From NCBI GenBank assembly GCA_000181795.3, contig CM012954.1, positions 731,626-785,931 of the forward strand: a stretch of DNA of 54,306 bases, written 5' to 3'. Positions within the stretch are counted from its first letter, which is position 1; each line of letters starts with the position of its first letter. The notes below the pieces were generated by a model. It saw only the letters and a program-made list of their open reading frames with translations. It had not been told where the DNA came from and did not search any database. This DNA is from Trichinella spiralis. Its lineage: Eukaryota > Nematoda > Enoplea > Trichinellida > Trichinellidae. The translations under genes and the position numbers were made by a program. This document shows, piece after piece, positions 48,281 through 54,306 of the stretch.

Positions 48281-48700
48281 GTAAGTATGAGGATTACAGG
48301 AGTTTGAGAATTGCAGGTAGGTATGAGAATCACAGGTAAGTGAAAGGAGGTATGAGGATTGCAGGTAAGTATGATGATTACAGGTAAGTATGAAAATCAC
48401 AGGTAAGTGAAAGGAGTAGGTAGGAAGATTGTAGGTAAGTATGAGGATTACAGGTAAGTATGAAAATCACAGGTAAGTGAAAGGAGTAGGTATGAAGATT
48501 GGTAAATGGAAGAAGAAGTTATGGAAATTGCAGGTAAGTATGAGAATCTTAGGTAAGAGAAAGGTGGAGGTAGGAGGATTGCAGGTAAGTATGAGAATCG
48601 CAGGTATGTGAAAGAAGGAGGTATCAGGATTGCTGATAAATCAAAGAAGTTACGGGAATTACAGGTGAGAATGAGATAGCGAGAGGAGCAGGTGAGGAAA
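48270..48700 (+). repeat. 5'-splice-site minisatellite, right copy
   Basis: Units of about 20-40 bp centre on (C/T)AGGTAAGTATGA. I count five exact CAGGTAAGTAT cores and about a dozen close variants (GGTAAGTGA, GGTAGGTAT, GGTAAGAGA). In most units a CAG or TAG directly abuts the GTAAGT, so each core is an acceptor-donor pair with no exon between. The array follows directly on the donor of the last exon-like block of the arm. Confidence 0.9.
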
Positions 48701-48734
48701 ATTCATACTTACTGCAACTATATGCAAATTTCAG

Positions 48735-49290
48735 AACTGCCTGAGGCATAGCTTGCGGTATAGCTTAAAGGCAAATGTTTTTTTGAAAAATAGCCTGAGG
48801 CGTAGCCACGAGGCAAATGTTTTTTTTTAAATTGCCGAAGGCGTGGCCCAAGGGCAAATTTTTTTCAAAAATTGCCTGAGGCGATGCCAGGGGCGTAGCC
48901 TGGGGCAAATTGTTCGAAAAGTTGAAAATTTTCGAAATTTGAAAAAGTATAGCCGGAGGCGTAGCCCGCGGGGTAGCCTAAGGCTTAACCTGAAGGCAAA
49001 TAGTTTTTTAAAATTGCCGTAGGCGTGGCCCACGGCAAAATGTTTTTTTAAAAATAGCCTGAGGCGTAGCCACGAGGCAAATGTTTTTTTAAAAATTGCC
49101 TGAGGCTATGCCAGGGGCATAGCCTGGGGCAAATTGTTCGAAAAGTTGAAAATTTTCGAAATTTGAAAAAGTATAGCCGGAGGCGTAGCTGGAGGCGTAG
49201 CCTGAGGCATACCTGGAGGCGTAGCCTAAGGCATACCTGAAGGAGTGGCTGCAAGCTTATCCACAGGCATAGCCTGAGGGCATATTTTTT
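48735..49290. repeat. GAGGCGTAGCC minisatellite
   Basis: An irregular tandem array built on CCTGAGGCGTAGCC and a linker of the type GGCAAATGTTTTTTTAAAAATTGCC. Longer units of roughly 250 bp also repeat: the block with GGGGCAAATTGTTCGAAAAG occurs near 48900 and again near 49130. It is much more GC-rich than its surroundings and has no coding content. Confidence 0.85.
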
Positions 49291-49360
49291 TTTGTAATTA
49301 TAATAATTTCTGAAGTGTATTCCACTTCCCCTTCTCGTGTTGTGATCACACCATGATTAC

Positions 49361-49962
49361 CTTTCCTTGTTAGGTACCGTATCAGATCATTCTTCTTGCT
49401 ATCTCTTGTTAATCCAATCTAGTGTATTCTGTATTCTGTCTTAGGCCCCAAATTTCAACCCACCTGACAGGAGAAAATGGTATGTAACGAACGATTAATC
49501 CAGTGTCGTTACATACCATTATCTCCTTCTTGTAGGAAAGGAGTCGAAACCAGGAGCCTAAAACGGAACAGAAACTCATCTAGTACAATTATTATTACTT
49601 ACCTTGCATGATACACTCCTTGATTTGAAAATGATGCCAAGACTGGATCTATCGGCACGGGATTAAGTAGTGATGTAGCTGACACTATTTAATCTAGTGC
49701 CGTTATGTGCTTACCATTTTCTCTTTCTTGCAGGAAGTGAGTCAAAAGTTGGAGCCTAAAAATAAACAGAATCAAATGTACTATTTACACATAAATCATT
49801 ACCAAAATTACTTACCTTTGATGATAAACTGATGGTCTGAGGACTGATTGATGGATGTTAAAAATGACGTCTGATATAACGGCACTGGACTGACAGGTGT
49901 CAAGAAGAACAATCCAGTGCCGTTGAGTACCATCATTCTTCTTGTTTTAGTATCCTTTGCCC
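49361..49962 (-). repeat. Three tandem exon-intron units with hairpins
   Basis: Three homologous blocks read on the minus strand as exons 49962-49816 (147 nt), 49755-49603 (153 nt) and 49557-49361 (197 nt). They are separated by intron-sized gaps of 60 and 45 nt with GTAAGT-type donors and TTTTAG acceptors. The last two begin GCTCC. Each contains a self-complementary pair. In the first unit AACGGCACTGGA (49878) pairs exactly with TCCAGTGCCGTT (49913). In the third, 49470-49490 pairs with 49506-49526 with one mismatch. Stops in two of the three units argue against coding. A repeated noncoding exon is the best reading. Confidence 0.55.
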
Positions 49963-50154
49963 CTGAAAAGACAGATATGGGAAGAATCAAATGTAGAACA
50001 TACTTTTGATGACGAAAAGCATGGACACTTTTGACAAAAAATTTAAAAAATGAAGTAGAGCGTGTTGCTAAAGGACTAATCCACCAACCCAGTTTCAGTT
50101 AGTTTCAAATTTCACTCAACATAGTGAAAGCTAGTATGAATTTTGTCTGCTTAC

Positions 50155-51740
50155 CTTGAAATATGTATTGTGAAGTGTAGATCGCCAGCAGCAGTCAGCC
50201 CCATTAAAACGAATCAAACGATGTCAGCTTAGGTCAAACGAACTGTATTCGATAGATTCACAGTGCTGAAAATTGTAAGAAACTTATATAAATTCCTTTT
50301 TAAATTTATATAGGTTCTCATAATGCTTGCCTTATTATTATTATTATAGTATGGAGTAGCCATATTATAAAAAGTAATTGAAGACGAATAACAGTGCATC
50401 TGATTGTGGTTTATATTTACACGTACAAATTACACACAATAAGTGGATTACTTACTTGTCAAATTACATCCATTGGAAAATTAGGCGACGATTGTATGCT
50501 CAACTAGACGATTCAAGGAAGTTTCCATTTGGAGCTAAACAGAACTGCTGTATTCATTTAATCAAAGTAAAATATACTTACTCTATTTCGTTTGCAGCGG
50601 TGAAATTTTTTGAATTTGAATTTATCTATAAATGAAAATATTTAAATTTCAAATTCATTTTCAAGGCGATGTTTTTTACTTACATATTGTCTATTTCAAC
50701 GTGGAAAAGTTGCAGACATGTCTAACATTTCAAAAAATAAGAAACAAAGATTAAAACTATTGAATATGAAAAAAATAAACATACCGTTCCTCTCAATTAG
50801 CGGTGAAGTAATCCACTTTATTTTTTTCTTTATCTTGAAAGTTATCAAATTTTAAACGAATGAATTATAGGCAGAATGATTTGTTTTTACTTACATGCTG
50901 TCTTTACTCCACCGACAAAAGTAATAATACATTTCCATCACTTCAACAGCTGCAAAATTATTATAGATTGTGAATTAAAAACCAACAGTACATTCACAGT
51001 TTCTAAAAAATAAACTGCTATATTCGCTGTATACTGATGTAAAACATGTGCATACCATTAATAATTTTTAGCTGTGAAGACAGTGCTATATTTTTCTATT
51101 TAATACTGATTTTCAAATTTCAACGTGCATGAAATGAAACAGTTTGTTTTTTACTGACGCACTCTCTCTGTTCCTCCATCAACATTGGGCGTACGTTTCG
51201 AATACTGAAAAAAAAAATTTACAATTATCAATTAAAATGCATAAACCGCTTCAATATCAACATATTATATGATGCACTGTTATTCGTCTTCAATTACTTT
51301 TTATAATATGGCTATTCCACAGTTGTTTATTTGTTGATATTTATGCAAATAATTATATCACAGAACGATGAACATGGCAATAACATAGTTGTAGTGCTTA
51401 CCATTTTTCCGTGTGCAGCTGAAGTACATGGGAAATGGTAGCTGGTTGTTCTTTGAAGTTTTCTAAAAACAGCTTTGATAATGCCTATAATACTTTGATA
51501 CATTACTTTGAATTTTCAGTACTCGACTACTACAAAATGCAGCATATAAATACATACTTGTTTGTCTACAATATCTATAAAATAGAAAACTTATACATGA
51601 ATAGGAATATTTTAATGTTAATAGTAATAGTGGTGGATAAACCAGTTAGTGTGTAATCATCATGCAACAGAATCAAGGCATGCAAATTGCATGCACGGGT
51701 CATCTGCACCGCATAATAAAAGATCACTTACCTCTAAATA
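50155..51740 (-). other. Further exon-like modules on the minus strand
   Basis: Donor-like sites on the minus strand lie near 50154, 50680, 50890, 51400 and 51728, with pyrimidine-AG acceptors upstream, for example the block 50265-50155 (111 nt). Several modules end in similar ...AT|GTAAGTAAAA sequences. There is no linked reading frame. With the three tandem units they form a series transcribed toward the right arm, so the two series would converge near 49 kb. Confidence 0.35.
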
Positions 51741-54306
51741 AGAGATGATATTCAAGAGCGGAATCATGTTTCAGCACATGCTGCTACAGCGACCGTTGAA
51801 GTAACTAATGGGCCATGAAAGTGACATTCCTAAAGTTTGTATCATATTAAGTAATATTGCCTTAGGTGGAACAACCTAATTTTTAGTCAGTAATAACCTA
51901 ATGGCATAAATTTAATTCAGAACTTTATTAATCTTATTGTTAGGGGGGAAAGTTCAGTTAATATACTCATATAATGCTATGCAAATTTCTATTCGCATGA
52001 TAATTAATTTCACTAAGATTAATGAATCACTGTAGTAATGTAATGAAAATTATGAAGGTGACATTAAGATATCATAACCGTCTTGATAAATGTGATAGAA
52101 AACTAAGATGTAATTCAAGAAAATGTATAGCGTGCATAATAGTTCATATCACTATCCACGATAGAGGCTGATGATACACAGCTTAAAATGAAAGATAAAG
52201 TAGTTTTGTAATGGAAATGAGTACGGCATTGTCCTGAAACTGATTGACAGTTAAAGGAAATTGAAATCTGCCAATATACGTCTTGCAGAAGTCATAAAAA
52301 TATACCTTTCGTGCATTTCGAGTGAGTAAAGTTGTTAAGCAAAATCTACCATTTAGTAATAGATTGCACTGATGAGAAAGACTTACGCTGATACGTTAAG
52401 GAACTGACAATGAAGATGACATTCGGACACGTTGTACACCAGTATATGAATTATATAAGAAGCGTATCGCATGGCCTTTGGCGAAATTGCCAAATATTCA
52501 TTCTCTTATTACGCTATGTTCGATGAACACAGAAACAATGAAAAACTTCCAATGGAAAAACAGGAAGATATTGGACAGCAGTGATCAGTTTAAGGAACAG
52601 GCAAACTCTATTGATGAAAAATGTTTCCTATGCATAAATTAATTAAATGAAATTAAGCTTCAAAAATATTTTCCACTAATGACTCAACAAAGTGTCAGAT
52701 ACGTAATACGGCAACTTCATGGAACGTTTTCAACCACCTGAAAATAACAATGATTATATATCATAAAGCATTACATTTGTCGATAAAACGTTTCTGAAAA
52801 TTATAATGTGAATCAGTCAGAAATATTTGGAAAAATGCGAATACTGATTCTGAGTATTCCTAATGCATTATATTAACAAATAGTTCTATCCTGACGACCA
52901 ACCAAAATGAAATATTACATCACATAAGAAACCACGTTAAAATGTTAGAATATTTGATAAATATACATGTTATATAATTTTCGTACCATACAAGTAGAAT
53001 GTTATCCACTTTCCATAAAAAAGAGATGTTCCATCTAATAGAAATTGTTCTTGATTTTCATTTTTGTAATACAGCATCAACAATATGCTTAATGTTTCCG
53101 ATTACAAACATTATATAATGATAAGTTTGCCTGTGACGTGCATTCAAAACAATGAGGTTTTTTGTCCATTTGCAACAATTGAAATCTGACTTCTGGAAAT
53201 GAGGAATTGACAACATTCCTACACATCACAGTAATAGGTATAATGGAATGGATTACTGATGATACGGAAATTACCATCTATTCAGGTACATATGTAGACC
53301 TGAAGATTGTCAAGAAACCTGAAGTCGATTCGTTGTTAAACGATATGCCGTTCGATGTCATTCTTCAATAGAACGTGAACAAATTGGAAAAATGTAACTT
53401 ACCCTTTTATTGTACATGATATTAAAGAACATAATTGAGCACGCTTGTTGAATGCTGACCTTCACGGTGGTGTACTGAATATCTGTGGAGAGGACATTCT
53501 GAAAAGTAGCTCAAGTTCACGGAATTAGGATATAACATTGCTTTTGGGGAAATAACTTTATTTTTGCATAAATGTATCACAGCTTTATATGTGAAAAATG
53601 CAAATAGTAAATAAAGAAAACTGTTACGACTATATTGTACGATGACACAATAATAAGAAACCGCATTGATGGCACTAATAGTATTCATTAACAACATCGG
53701 AAGCCGATGACTTTCTCACTTATTCTTGAATCAGTTGCTGTTGTATCAGTTTTTTTCATACAATACACTTATCCCTGACGAGGAATTTTCTACGAGCAAA
53801 CGCTACAGATTCTAAAAGCATAAATCAGAGATTCTCATTTTTGCAGCAAAGAAATTTTCAAATTCGAAACTATTTACGATATTCATTGATTACGTGCAAT
53901 GCAAAAATATAATGACGCAAATTGTAAGGATTAAATGACTGTTGTAATGAAGCGTTGCATAATTTACGTCTATAAAAGTCGATTTTGATAGCAACGTTTT
54001 TGTCGAACATCTCATTACATCATCGACTTCGCCTAATTAATAAAATGTATATTTAACCATGCCCTTTGTCTATCAAGTTTATCTGTAAATTCGTGGAAAA
54101 ATTAGAATAAATACGAAGCGCATGTGCATTATGTTGTTATAAATTGGTGATATGTTTTATTTTCATCACTTAAAATTAATTATTTTGATAAAATATAATA
54201 TTTAAAGCTCATTTGCATAAGCGTAATTTCATTATGACGAATTAAGCGAAAATACAATCAAGCAGCGACATGTTTGGTATCAATGAGATGCCCAATGAAT
54301 GATAGA
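51741..54306. other. Right end, no gene recognised
   Basis: AT-rich sequence with scattered donor-like sites on the minus strand (about 52385 and 53400) and no frame above about 90 codons. It may continue the exon-like series, but I cannot define blocks here. Confidence 0.35.

Larger units (their letters stand above)
45340..48765. repeat. Right arm of giant inverted repeat
   Basis: This is the reverse complement of the left arm. The inner part, about 45340-45575, is diverged; from about 45575 outward the match is near-identical. The arm ends inside the splice-site minisatellite near 48700. Sequence beyond 48765 has no left partner because the window starts there, so the true outer end is unknown. 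Confidence 0.93.

Noticed and set aside
49441-49446. TTAGGC (nematode telomere unit)
   Set aside because: A single occurrence, not a tandem array.

Overview
The window looks like nuclear DNA of an AT-rich invertebrate, most likely a nematode and possibly an early-branching (enoplean) one. The evidence is intron-rich animal genes with mostly 45-70 nt introns, pyrimidine-plus-CAG 3' splice sites, and acceptor-like signals 2-12 nt upstream of several start codons, as expected with spliced-leader trans-splicing. The species is inferred, not shown. No prokaryotic, viral or retroelement gene was recognised.

Layout. Positions 1-3430 and about 45340-48765 are the two arms of a giant inverted repeat, about 97-98% identical by eye over roughly 3.2 kb. 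The arms flank a 42 kb block of ordinary host genes. In order these are: an M17 aminopeptidase (4343-6699, +); RAD54B (about 6683-9912, -); ARF6 (10735-11560, -); a 20-exon TMC mechanotransduction-channel gene (12737-23306, -); an MCFD2-like EF-hand protein (27127-27812, +); a membrane-anchored galectin (28839-29640, +); an orphan small secreted Cys-rich protein (31256-31582, +); a BH3-only-like apoptosis protein (33593-34930, +); NDUFAF5 (38627-40000, -) and FARS2 (40138-41855, -) in tandem; and RNF146 (42745-43651, +). Exon models were built by hand. For nine of them the summed exon lengths are divisible by three. The aminopeptidase is the exception, because of a 4-bp tandem duplication in its catalytic motif. 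The RAD54B 3' end is not settled.

The outer part (45340-54306, mirrored at 1-3430) is different. It holds no convincing protein gene but is full of very short exon-like blocks with good splice signals. Both arms are oriented so that such transcripts would run outward from the gene block. Each series ends in a minisatellite whose roughly 20-bp unit contains a full-consensus 5' splice site, CAGGTAAGTAT, the exact complement of the U1 snRNA 5' end. Beyond the right arm lie a GAGGCGTAGCC-type minisatellite (48735-49290), a tandem exon-intron repeat with hairpins in its exons (49361-49962, -), and further exon-like modules on the minus strand. This splice-site-rich, probably noncoding repeat system is the most unusual part of the window. 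The BH3-only candidate is the most interesting single gene.

Functional links: FARS2 and NDUFAF5 are both mitochondrial, lie 137 bp apart in the same orientation and may be an operon. ARF6, MCFD2 and galectin act in membrane traffic, secretion and the cell surface. RAD54B acts in recombination repair. RNF146 is a PAR-directed ubiquitin ligase.
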